From assembly GCA_030268105.1 (NCBI GenBank), contig BSDZ01000028.1, forward strand, positions 582,001 through 646,000: a stretch of DNA of 64,000 nucleotides, written 5' to 3'. Each line of letters begins with the position of its first letter. Position 1 is the first letter of the stretch. Below, one piece after another: positions 28,541-40,300 of the stretch. The notes beneath the pieces are model-generated. The model saw only the letters and a list, made by a program, of their open reading frames with translations. It was not told where the DNA came from and made no database searches. This DNA comes from Volvox africanus (Eukaryota; Chlorophyta; Chlorophyceae; Chlamydomonadales; Volvocaceae). The position numbers and the translations under genes are program-made.

Positions 28541-30945
28541 GTTGCTTATACAATTCCTAAATTTAATAAGGCAGAGAATGTCTAGGAACTGTCCAAGCCA
28601 TGGAAGAGTGGTGCTGCTACCTTAAAGGAGCCAGTGAAGTCAAGTTGGTCACAGACTACCAACTATTGGTGTATCTACAGGAGCAGAAAAGCGCAGATAA
28701 ACTATCGCGTCGCCAAGCTCGTTGGATGGAACGAATATCTCGTTTCATGTTTAAATGGGAGTATCACCCTGGTCGGGTGAATATTGCTGACCCCATCAGC
28801 AGGGTCCACGATGTGGTGCTCGATATGCTTTCAGCCGTGCTGATCAATAGCGATTTAGAACACATAATCACTGCAGGTGTGACGGTGATCCCAATCTCAT
28901 GAAAACCCAGGTAGCAAAGCTGCGGCTCAAGAAGAAAGACAACTTCTGGTACACGGATCCCAGATTTACATCCCCTCTAATGCTGGCTTATGGCAGGACA
29001 TCCTGAAAGAGTACCACGATGTTCCTTGCGCTGGCCACCACGGCATAGACCGCACCAAACAAGCTATCGCACAAACATACTGGTGGCCCGTGTAGCATCC
29101 TGGGGTATCTACGGGTAGTGACCAGGATGGACCGTGTATGGTCATCTTCCGATTGGGCCTTGTGGGCGGACACAAATGAGATACAACAGCCCTGTCTAGA
29201 TACTGACGTGAAGGCCTACGCCCGATCTTGTCCCAATTGTCAGCACAACAAACCTACCAACACTTGTACGTGAGGCTGGCGCAGCAGTGCACTAGCTGTA
29301 GCTCGGGCAATTACACTAGACACTGGCCTCACAGCCCGGCCTTGAGGCGAGACTGCGCTACTTCTTCCTAGCTCTGTCAGTGATGGGGCGTCACGCCGCG
29401 CAGTCACCTACTCCTCCAAGACCTCCGTCGCGGAACTCTATTGGCAGCTAATCAGGGTGATCAGTCCTGATAGCGCCAGTATTAGGCTGATCTATTGGCG
29501 GCCTGGGCAGATGCGCGGAATGTGAGCCACTGTAAGAGTCTGTACAATATCGTTACAATAGATCAATTCCGAACAGTCTATATCGACCAGGTGAAGCGCA
29601 TCCAGCGGGAAGCGCTCGCCTTAAGTATCAGCAAGAGATCACCGAAACGTATGGCTGGTGGATCTAGCAACGGCCAACTGTCACTCACGCGAATATGCTG
29701 ATTCGCAACTGTCATTTCCTAACCGCTCTTTTACCAGAATTGTCACGCCGTCAACGGTGCATGACACACTAAGCCGGGTGGTTTGCTGGAGCCGCTCCCC
29801 ATAACCACAACCCATAACCTCTTCAGTGTGGGAGAGCATATCAATGGATTTGATAACACAGCTACCAACAACCCGCAATTAGCACGATGCGATCGTAATG
29901 TTCGTCGACCGGCTGAGCAAAATGACGCACTTTGCTCCCACACGCACGACCGCAGGAGCGGAAGAGTTGGCTCGCCTTTTTTTAGCCACTGTATTCTGGC
30001 AGCATGGCCTTCCAAAGAATATTATCTCTGACCGGGACCCACGCTTTACAAGCAATTCCTGGAAGGAAAATCTTTGCCTACTGGGCACCCACCTCCATAT
30101 AAGCACAGCCCTCCATCCACAAACAGATGGACAAAGAGCGGATGAACCAACTTCTGGAAAAACTTTTCCGGCACTATATCTCACCTACCCAAGATGATTG
30201 GGATTAGCACTTACCGTTGATCGAGTTTGCAGTTAACAACTTGAAACAACGTTCCACGGGTATGACACCATTTGCTTTAAAAGTTATTGCACAACCAAGA
30301 GTTCCGGTTGGTTTGCATCTACCCTATAAGGTGCCAGCCGCTGATGAGTATCGAACCATCATGTGCAACTGAATTCAACTCGCTAAGAACTGTCTCCAGG
30401 CTGCACAATCCAGACAAAAACAGGATACCGACTGTTCTCGGCGCCTCGTGTGTTATGAGGTTGAGCAAAACTGCTGTTATGTACTAATAACATCAATCTG
30501 AAAAAACCTGGAACAAAACAGCTGCTGCCTAAATTCATCGGCCCATGTACGATTGTCGCAAATGTTGGCAACACTGGTGGTAAAATTGGATTTACCCCGT
30601 GACTCTCACCTACACCCGGTCTTTCATGTGTCACTCCAAAAACCTTTTAAGGAGAACACTAACTGACAACCCCCATCACCACTCTTAATCGCTGCTGAGC
30701 CGTACGACATGGTTGAAGCCATTGTCGACCACAGGGATGTCTCAATCTGTGGGGGCAAAGGTAAAACTCGACGAGAGTACCTTATTAAATGGGAAGGATA
30801 TGATTCCACCCATAACACCTGAGGCATCACTGAGACAATCCGCTCCTTTGGCAGACGCCATTGATGAGTATGAGCGGAAGTTGAAAGCCAAAGCACGGCC
30901 AAAACCCGCTGAAGATGAAACTCCATCTAAGAGGAGACAATAACG
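28541..30945 (+). mobile_element. Decayed Ty3/gypsy chromovirus (RNase H, integrase, chromodomain)
   Basis: The 3' half of a Ty3/gypsy LTR retrotransposon pol. Order: RNase H tail (VKLVTDYQLLVYLQ, LSRRQARWMERISRF, KWEYHPGRVNIADPISR; about 28600-28810); integrase zinc-binding half (CAGHHGIDRTKQAIAQTYWW to 29093, then DVKAYARSCPNCQHNKP at 29205-29260); integrase core (MFVDRLSKMTHFAPT, LPKNIISDRDPRFTSN, TALHPQTDGQ; about 29890-30130); and a chromodomain end (REYLIKWEGYDSTHNT, about 30765-30815). Many frameshifts and stops break it, and two stretches (about 29094-29204 and 29266-29777) interrupt the integrase. Reverse transcriptase, gag and LTRs are not recognised, so it is a truncated, immobile copy. 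Confidence 0.88.
29266..29777. other. Foreign insertion inside the Ty3 integrase
   Basis: The zinc-finger end CPNCQHNKP stops at about 29260, and the next expected integrase block (LLEPLPI, then HINGFD in mixed frames) only resumes at about 29778. Intact elements have only a few residues between these. The ~510 bp between them has no integrase resemblance, so I infer a nested insertion. I did not find convincing terminal repeats or a target-site duplication. Confidence 0.4.
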
Positions 30946-32099
30946 CTCCCGAGACGGTTCACTTCAGAGGGGTCTAAAACCCTAAAACAGGCGAAAAACA
31001 TTAATAGGTAATCATGCGATAAGCATGCTACCTAAAAAGCTCGTAATTCACAAAAGCAGATCGCTGTACATCTTGGCAGGTGAACCAATATTAAAGTCAC
31101 CCTAGTGAAGGCCAGACAACGAAGTATCACATTGATAGTTGTTCGGAGTTGAAGACCCGCTGCCACCGATTTCCGTTAGATGTACCAGTTTGCTGCATGG
31201 ACATACTTGCGAGCTATTTCTAAGCTGACAAAGTCAGCGCTTCCGCATAGAAACTCTAGCATCGTTAAGATGACTGCCACAGAGACAACAGCCAGCAGGT
31301 CCCGTTTTTCATGACGGTATGGTTTATGATGCAGCTCATGGAGCCACAAGTCCAAGTACTGAATGGTCGTGCCGCTGCTCAGAGTTGAATTGTTTTTTGC
31401 TAATTAGAAAATTCTAAAGCACAGTTTCTTTCCATATTGCTTGTGCAGTGCATACAAACGCTTGACTTCCCTGGCAGTAAATTCAGAAAGGTTTTAGGTA
31501 AATTCTCCATTTGAAGGGTTAAAAAGGCTGTTTTAGCTGAGTAACATGTCCAGGTTATTTCCTTAATCAGTTTCAACGACTGTCCGCAAAGTGCAGTACA
31601 ATTTCTGCGCAAAAGTTTTACTGCACTTCAAAGGAAAGGAATGCATAAGGGTTTTGCAAATTTGGTACAAATTTGAAACTTTATCCAGAATGTAAATACT
31701 TGGGCAGAGAGTCTTACTTGAGACTCCCTCCCATCTTGGCTTAGCACATGGTCCGTGCTGATTTGCCTCCTCAAGACCTATAGAGTTAAGAATATTGATT
31801 TTAAGAACAACTCCCTATTGTTGTAATTAGTGCGGTAGGACAACCGTATCGGTCAGACCTCTGTGCTGTGCTGAGCTTTTGAATTGTTTGCGGTACAACT
31901 GGTACTGCACGACTACCATATTTTTGTGCAGCGGGCACATGTATCAATAATTGATGTAACAGAATATGCGAGTTAAGCTCGAGAAATAGCTCAGGAGCGA
32001 TAGGCACGATAAGTTACACAGCTCAAATACGTCAGGTTATGAGCCCCGCCTAAGGCGGCGAAATGGAGACACCGGTTCGCTCAGTGTATAATGAGAAGC
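30946..32099. other. Region between two retroelement remnants
   Basis: AT-rich DNA without a recognisable gene. It could contain the 3' UTR or LTR of the Ty3 element and the leader of the copia element. I did not identify a matching LTR pair. Confidence 0.4.
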
Positions 32100-33825
32100 T
32101 TTCACTTTAGAATCGCTCAGTGTGGATTCTGAGGTCAAAGGCGGCGATCACTGCAGCCAAGGCCGGTGGGGCGTTGTCGAAGCCCCGAGACGATACCAAC
32201 GCGGACAAGCATGAATCCGCAAAATCAGTAATCGTCAACCCTCTCGGAGACGGAGATCTAGACCTTTGGGAGAAACATGACGACATCAACGAGCTCTACA
32301 AGGCTCTGGAGAAGCGATACAAGGACATGATGATCGCACGAAAGCCGGTCCTCTGGAAGCAACTGAGCAGTGTAAAGATGAAGCCTGGAGAGAGCCTAAG
32401 GAGCTATATGAAAAGGATGAAGGATCTCGTCGCAGAGCTTAAGGAGTGCGGTGATACGGTATCAGATTCAAACGCAATCACGCACGTGTTGACCCATCTT
32501 CATGTTCCTGCCGTCGGAGCTGGTTGAGAGCCTGGTGGACCCGTAGGTGATGGTCGCGAACGCGGAGGACTATGACTCAGAATCGCAGGTGGAGGCCGCA
32601 CTTTGGTCATGGGAGCCATCAGGAGACCTGCCGTGCGGTGATGACGACGACGTGTCAGAAATGCGTCTGGTGGTGCTGCGGGAATTGACTGCGGTGGCGG
32701 CAATTGAGTCGCTAGAGGAGCTGCTGGAGCAGTCTGAGGCAGCGGAAAATGAGTCACCAGAAGAGCTGCTGGAGGAGTTAAAGGCGTGGATAAGAAAGCG
32801 GTGGGTAAAGTATATGGCAGAGAGGCTGGCGGAGCTGCTGGAGGAGTCTAGTATAGAACCTGAGGCGCCGTTCTTAGACGACCTTCCATCCACCTCTGAT
32901 CTCATCAATGACGTCAAAACTGCCTGGAAGTACGACGCACATACCAAAGAGCCGAGCTTGGACCAGGACAAGGCAGTAAAGGAAACACCAACTACAGGCG
33001 AGCACAAGGTGACCTCATCGTTGGAGGTCGTGCTGTCCATGGGTGCCATTAATCAGATGATGATGGACTATGTGGATTGGCTGGAGAATGAGTGGGGTAT
33101 AGGGGCGACCACTCCTGCAGCTATGGTGGTACCGCAGTCAAAGGGTGAAACGCTGCTATGTGACAAGTCAGCCTCGGGGTTGAATAGCAAGCGGATGTGG
33201 TTCATTGATTCGGGTTCATTTTATCATGTGACGCCCGATAAGGATAGCCTTCAAAATTACTGTGTGCAGGAAGAACCAGTTGCGCTCACACCAGTAATGG
33301 GAAAGCCGTTATATGCGATAGGTTATGGTGACGTGTTGCGCAATGATTCGTCAGGGTCACTGCATGCGTTTCGACTGGATTGGACAGGGGAGCCAGTCTT
33401 GATCACTGTCAAGGGAGTCTTTTATGTGCCGAAGTTTCACTTCCGGCTGATCTCCCTAAAGCAGCTCACAGCCTGAGGGGCTGAATATTCAGGTTGTGGT
33501 TCGTCCATGCTTGAGGACTGGTACTTCTAGGCGAGCTGCAAGTTGTTGGTATATGCAGTCCATGCGGAGGAGCTGACCTGTGGTAGGCATGATAAGCCTG
33601 TTGCTGCCGTACTACCCATGCGTGATTGTGCTAAGCTATGGCATTCACGATATGGCCACCTAATCTACTTCAATGTGGCAAGGCTGGTTGAAGAAAAGAT
33701 GGTCACGGGCATTGATGTTGTGTTGGACGGTCTCAGGGAGCTGGGTACGTCGCTGTGTGCGGAGTGTGTGATGGCAAATCACCAGCGCAAGCCATTTCAT
33801 GAATCTCACTCACGTGAAGATTGAT
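32100..33825 (+). mobile_element. Decayed Ty1/copia element: gag, protease, pre-integrase
   Basis: The 5' part of a Ty1/copia retrotransposon. Gag (copia UBN2 type) is at 32120-32527: LYKALEKRYKDMMIARKP, WKQLSSVKMKPGESLRSYMK, LVAELKECG. After a frameshift near 32500 and an amber codon near 32543, a 309-codon frame (32547-33476) holds a long acidic region and then an aspartic protease (MWFIDSGSFYHVTPDKD near 33200, with the DSG active-site triad). Two more in-frame stops follow, then the GAG-pre-integrase zinc domain (LWHSRYGHLIYFNV, CAECVMANHQRKPF; 33625-33800). Integrase core, reverse transcriptase and LTRs are absent. No CCHC zinc knuckle is seen between gag and protease. The copy ends in an inverted repeat of its own sequence. 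Confidence 0.85.
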
Positions 33826-33918
33826 GTACCCAGCTCCCTGAGACCGTCCGACACAACATCAATGCCCGTGACCATCTTTTCTTCAACCAGCCTTGCCACA
33901 TTGAAGTAGATTAGGTGG
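33656..33918. repeat. 93-bp near-perfect inverted repeat (hairpin)
   Basis: Arm 1 (33656-33748) begins CCACCTAATCTACTTCAATG and ends at GGGTAC. Arm 2 (33826-33918) is its reverse complement with a single mismatch (T in arm 1 at about 33725, C-equivalent in arm 2). The 77-bp spacer encodes the CAECVMANHQ zinc-domain end. Arm 1 is copia coding sequence, so arm 2 is an inverted duplication of it. Confidence 0.97.
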
Positions 33919-34331
33919 TGTTTTTGAAGTCGTGGTGTGTGGAACGTGAAAATGTGTGTACAGACCGTCTCAACCCTCAGCTCGCAATGATTAATTGGTT
34001 AAGTCCAAAATGTCAATTAAACTTCGCTGAGTAAGCAGTAGATAAGAAAAGATTGCGGATCAACAGTGTTTTGATTCTGAAAATTACCGGTGAGGTCACA
34101 TGACCCAGTGACCGTTCTTCGATGTCTCCTGAATACTTGGAAGCTCCTGTTATTACATATTTGTATAAGAACATTGTTAAAAAGGATATTTTCAAGCCTT
34201 GTCACAAGCACTATTGCAAGGTCTTGCACGCAGGTCTGGCGACAGAGATGCTTTGCGGGTATGCGGCTTTGCACCCAACATTAGGACTCTCCGTGAATGT
34301 CTCTGCAACCACCGTCAGATGGGCAGCTGCG
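33919..34331. other. 3' flank of the receptor kinase gene
   Basis: AT-rich stretch between the copia remnant and the receptor-kinase stop codon. It should contain the receptor 3' UTR. No other feature recognised. Confidence 0.5.
34153..34157 (-). terminator. Candidate TGTAA polyadenylation signal for the receptor kinase
   Basis: Plus-strand TTACA gives TGTAA on the transcript strand, about 175 nt after the stop codon at 34332. Spacing is typical for volvocine 3' UTRs. A five-base motif alone is modest evidence. Confidence 0.4.
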
Positions 34332-37300
34332 TTACGATCTTGAGCCAAAAAGAGCCGCCCGGAAAGACTCTACAGTGAACCACCGTGTTCGGCCACGTGA
34401 TCCGGACGTCCCCGAATCAACGGCATTCGCAGCCATGGTCGTGGTCGGGCGGCCCACGCCCACAGCAGCATGGAATTGATTGACATTTACGACACTGCCG
34501 GCATCCTTGCAAGACGTGGCAGCCGCGTCGGCGGCAGGGGCACTTGCAGCATCAGCTGCTGCAGTGGCGGCAGGTGCATAGGGACTACCTAATGCTCCGG
34601 ATCCCATACACGGGTAGAGGGATGCCGGTGGCAATGGTAGCTCCAGTGACGGCAGTGACGGCGAGGGTGGTGGTGGTGGCAGCACAGCCGCTGGTGACGC
34701 CAATGCTACTGCTTCCTTCCATGAGTCTACATAGACCCCTTCAATTTCTGTCGGGGAGGAGCCGGCGGAAGCATCAGCAGCTGCAGTTGTGGTGGTGGCG
34801 GTGACGGCAGTGGTGATATAGCCGTGACCATCGGCGGTGTAGGTGCTGGTGGTGGTTGCGGTGGTGGTGGTAATCGTGGTGGTGGTGGTGGTGGTGATCC
34901 CTGTCGACGTCGCCGACGTCACCGCTGCTGCCACCGCGTCCTGGTACTCTCGAATGCGGCTTAGTACCGATCCCGGCGATGCCATATAGTTGGACTCCAT
35001 CTTAAGGCGAATGATGAGGCGCTCTTGTTGCTACAGTTTCGGTGCAGGGATCAGGGGCGATAGGTGTGGGTAACTCTTCCTTGTGGAACTACATTTCTAG
35101 CGAATATGTACCATGTGTGAATCACGTATGCGGCTTCACCAATGTAAACACGAGGTACGAGGGACGGTAAGTAAACGCGATTGGTGCACATGACCCACAG
35201 AGATGCTGTCCATGGACTAATCCACAAACGTGTCCGTTATGCAGATGACGATGCTTCAATAAGTATAAATGTATACGTTTTCATTCACCACACACACACG
35301 GACATGCATATATACATACATCTGCCAGACTCATCCGGCCAGCTTGTTATGTAGCTGATGCTGGAAACTTGTGAAAGTTCCTCTGAGGCCGTAAGGCCCA
35401 GTTCGGAGCTGGGGGCTTCATGGAACTATACCTGTCTTTCATCACATCTCGCCATCCACGCATACACACTTAAACACATACACATAGACACATACAGTGC
35501 CCCTGATGCTTGTCCTTTCAGGGCAAGTCCCCCACAGTGTAACACCCCAATACACACCAACACCCATCCAATCCTCTCTACGACACAGCCAGCAATGGAC
35601 ACTCCAACACAAACAGCAGCCTCACCCCTGGACCGTGCACGGGCCCGTACAGTTGCAGACTTTTGGGCACGCTTGCATTCTTTTGCAGCGTTGGGAATAC
35701 CTCACTATGGCTGGGATCAAGTGGGACCACAACATCCCATCCTAGCCATAGTTGGCATGGTGTGCAGATTCGGTTGACATCACCGACCATGGAGCAGCAA
35801 GAACAGAGCAGGGGCTTTAGGGCAGGAGTTTTGAGGAGGAGGTTCTGTGGGAGGAAAGGGGGAGAGTGAGGGAGGTAGAGACAAGGAGAGGGCGGTCTAG
35901 TTCTCGAGGAGGGGAAGGGAGAGGGTGGAGGGTTTCGTGGCTAGAGGTTCCTGTGTCCAGGCTTTGGGTCCTTAGGGTTTTAGGGGGAGTCAGCGAGAGA
36001 GGTCTTTCCTTTTTGTGCAGTGCAGGTGTCTGCGGGGTCAGCTTTGGGTGGGACCGGAAGGCTTTCTAGGGGGGCGCCAGTTTGGCTTGTCATCCCCCCC
36101 TCCGCCTCTTGTTGGGTTCTTCCGGCTTGGCTGTGTAAGGGTGTGCTTTCCTGCTGGTGTTTCTCCTCTGAGGGGATCTGTGTGTGTCTGTCAGGCTCCT
36201 GTCAGGTCAGTTTCGGGTTAGAGGAGAGGTTTCCCCGTCCTTTGAGCAGCTAGGTGTCCCCCGTTTTCTGTTGGGCCTTTTTGTGGTTTCTTGGTGGCCC
36301 TGAGTGCTCTGTGAGTGGCCAGGCGAGAGCCTGTGAGGGCTCGCTGGCCCTAGTGAGAGGGGTAGCACGTGGCAGGACAGACAGACAAAGCCACGTGTTC
36401 CTCCCCTGCGCTGTGGCTCGGTGCGGTCAGGACCCCCGGTGCTCGTCTTTGGAGGGCGAGTCGCCCACAGTGTAACACCCATATACATACATACTGTAGG
36501 GCCTTTCTGTGGTTTCTTGGTGGCCCTGAGTGCTCTGTAAGTGGCCAGGCGAGAGCCTCTGAGGGCTCGCTGGCCCTAGTGAGAGGGGGAGCACGTGGCA
36601 CGACAGACAGACGAAGCCACGTGTTCCTCCCCTGCGCTGTGGCTCGGTCCGGTCAGGACCCCCGTTGCTCGTCTTTGGAGGGCGAGTCGCCCCCAGTGTC
36701 ACACCCATAATACATACATACATACACGCACATGCACATAGGCACATACACATACAGCACGTACAGCAATTATGCGGGGCCAGCTTTGGGTGGGACCGGA
36801 AGGCTTTCTAGGGGGGCGCCAGTTTGGCTTGTCATTCCCCCCTCCACCCTTGTTGGGTTCTTCCGGCTGTGTAAGAGTGTGCTTTCCTGCTGGTGTTTCT
36901 CCTCTGAGGGGATCTGTGTGTGTCTGTCAGGCTCTTGCCAGGTCAGTTTCGGGTTGGAGGAGAGGGTTCCCCTTCCTTTTGAGCAGCTAGTTGTCCTCCG
37001 TTTTCTGTTGGGCCCTTCTGTGGTGTCTTGGTGACCCTGAGTGCTCTGTGAGTGGCCAGGCGAGAGCCTGTGAGGTTTCGCTGGCCCGAGTGAGAGGGGG
37101 AGCACGTGGCAGGACAGACAGACGAAGCCACGTGCTCCTCCCCTGCGCTGTGGCTCGGTCCGGTCAGGACCCCCGTTGCTCGTCTTTGGAGGGCGAGTCG
37201 CCCCCAGTGTCACACCCATAATACATACATACATACACGCACATGCAAATAGGCACATACACATACAGCACGTACAGCAATTACCTGCATGATGAGCATA

Positions 37301-40300
37301 ATCTCCTTGACGATCTCCGCTGCTGCCGGCCGGAGCTCCGGCGTGCGGTTCCAGCAGCGTGTCAGCAGCCGCTGCAGCCGCGGCGGACAGCGCCCCGACG
37401 CCACCAAGTTATCCAGCATCGGTCGCTCGTTCATCAGTGTCACTGTGGTTTCGAGACGGCATTGCGGGGCACACAACACGCACTCGGGATGTGGGTTTGG
37501 GTTTTAGGAAAGCTCCCTGCCCTCACCGTCCCGGTATAACTTCTTTCTTCCTTCTCATTCTATTATGCATGTATTGCTCATCTCAACAGGGGGAGCTGAG
37601 CCGGCATTGTCAGGTGAAGCGATATGAAGTGACGTAAAATTTTATCACAGAGAACCGAGGAGCTGAAAATGGAAACATACGCAGCTGATAGACAGTTATC
37701 AGTTATTATACCGTTATTAGCAAGCAGTTATCAGTTAACGGTTAGGAGCACTTAGGGCATGCGTATGTATGTTTAATGGCCGTTCCATGTTTGTCTGTAA
37801 GTCATAAATCCCCGACAGTCATTTCGATCTGCAGACCCCAGATACCAGGTACAGGTCCGTTGCCAGAAATCCATCCCCCGGGACTTCCCAACCGCTAATT
37901 GTCAACAGCCATACTTCCGTTCCCGTACCTCTGTACGCGATCTCCACGACCCCGTAGCCCTGCGGCAAAGATAACGACATACAGACAGAGGGACACCGCG
38001 GCATGGAGTGGGGCAGCCCTTGTGGCGCAACTGCCGGGCGAGTACCTCATCAGTCAACGACTTTGATACAGTCAACGGGGGCACGGCGTACTCGTTCCTT
38101 CAGTCAACACCACCACCCTAAGCTCCACAGTCAATGGTCGAAGTCCATGTACGGTCAAGTGCAACTAAATGGGGAGGCAAGTTCGGATGGTATGGCCCTG
38201 CGAACTCACCGCCCAGGGTTCCACACCGGACAGCATCGTCCATATCACCACGGCCCAGGAGAATATGTCTGTCGTACGAGGGAGCAAGGTTCCAAGGCGA
38301 GGGGCTCGGCGCAGGGAATGGAGGGCAGGTGCAGGAGTCGCTCACAAACGGGAAGGCGCACGGGCGCACGGGGGACAACGGATGTTACTCGGCGGGATTT
38401 ACTATTGGCTTCCCACGTGGCAGGATGACTCGGCGCAATCTATCCGGGTCTCTCTCAATACCGCATGTAGGTCCTAGGCGCTAGGCCGTGGGGCGTAAAC
38501 CCAAGATCCTAGAGTTTTTATCCTGGGATTTTCATATTAGAGTTTGGAGTGTTGGGAGCTCCTAGCAAAGGAGCGGGTGAAAGTAAATGGTCGGGGCGAG
38601 GTGAAGTGCACCCTTTGTCTTACTGGCGCCGTACGTCTCTGGGTCCACAACGGAAATAGTGCGCAATCTAAATGGGCCGAACATCGATCCATGGAGCGGT
38701 ACACTCACCGACCTACGAACCGTACACTCACCGACGTGGTGTGTGATGCAGGTGACGCCCAGGTCGAAGCATTCTGCGAAAATTAAGGCAAATGTGCGTA
38801 AGACGTTTGTTCTTAGAAGCGCGGTATCAGAGCCGTGCCATAAGTGGTGGGTGCCGTACAGCAGCAGTAGCAGTGGTGGGTGCCCAGCGGAGGCAACCTC
38901 CAGGGTCCTGAACCTTCTCCGCCCACTCACCAGGAGCCATGTACGACGGCTGTCGTTTAGTTCATCAGGTGGCGTAAGGGAGATCCGGGTGTACGTATGG
39001 CATCGTATGGCATAGGCGAGAGGCTTGGGGTTATCAATCGAGATGTCAAAGGGCAGATTGGGCCTCGCGACATAATTTCATTATTATGATTTAGATATTT
39101 GTTTATGTGATGGGAGATGGGAGATGGGTATGAAGCTGAAATAATCTCATTTCCAGTTACGAGGTAATGCGGGTCAATTACGGCAAAGCGCTTTCGGACA
39201 AGAAAAGAGCTGAAGAGCACATGTATGACTGACAACACAGACATGAAGAGATGGTTGTTAACAATGTGCTGTCCCCACCACCCTGCCATTCATGACTTTC
39301 GTCTTCGCAACCAGGTGGCTAATCGTTTTCCATTCTCCTGCTTCCTGGACCCACCATCGCCTGTCCTATCCATCACCCGTCGCAGCCCGCCTTCACCTTC
39401 ACCGTCACCTCCCACCCTCACCCGCTGCACGCCACACGCAAATTCCCAGCCCCCCGTCCGCTGCCCCAGACCTCACCGTCCCTGCCTCTGGGTGCATGGT
39501 GGGAGAGACGGTGCACCGCAGCCTCGCTAAACCGAAATCCTGCGGCGGGCAGGAAGAAGATACTTAAGTAGGGGCGACCCGGTCCAATTGTGTGGCGATT
39601 CGGAAAAAATAGAACCGTGCAATAAGAATAAAGGAGCGGAGACCCGACATGACAGGAGTGGTAAGGAAGCGAGGGAAAGAGGGGAAGTGTTTCCCAACTA
39701 ATTAAAGCATTCAGGAAACAGGTCTGGGCTCAAAGTTAACTCAAATCCGTTCACCTCGTCATTCCGTACCGCCATTATTAGGTAAGCGCCCTTCCCCCTT
39801 GGATACGTAATAAAACCATATAGAGACACACGCGCACAAACCCACACGCGCTCGCATTTACCGACACTTTAACGATGGGCTCGGGCGAGTCGGGCTTGCT
39901 GATGAGGACATTGTCGGGCTGTGAAAGGTGCGGAGACGGAGACGAAGACAGGGGAGGGAGCACGAAAGAGGCGAGGAGACGTGTGACAGGTGTTACAAAT
40001 GAAGAGTCCAGGAGTCTGGCAAGGCAGGAAGGCACGGCACAGAGAGGGAGAGCAGGCGAAAGCAACTGCTCCAACTCGTAAAAAATAGAAGTCTGCGCTA
40101 AAGAACGAACGATATATTGCAAGACTTAAAAAACATCTCCCCTGAACGCTCCTGAGCAGACTCTTTGCGTTAGACAAACCACCCGTACATGCCTACCTTG
40201 AGGTCCCGGTGTACGATGGTTGGATGTAGGTACTCCATGGCGCGTGCAATTTCGCAGCCGATGTGCAAAACCTGCGAGCATGGCACATGGCGTTGTGTGA

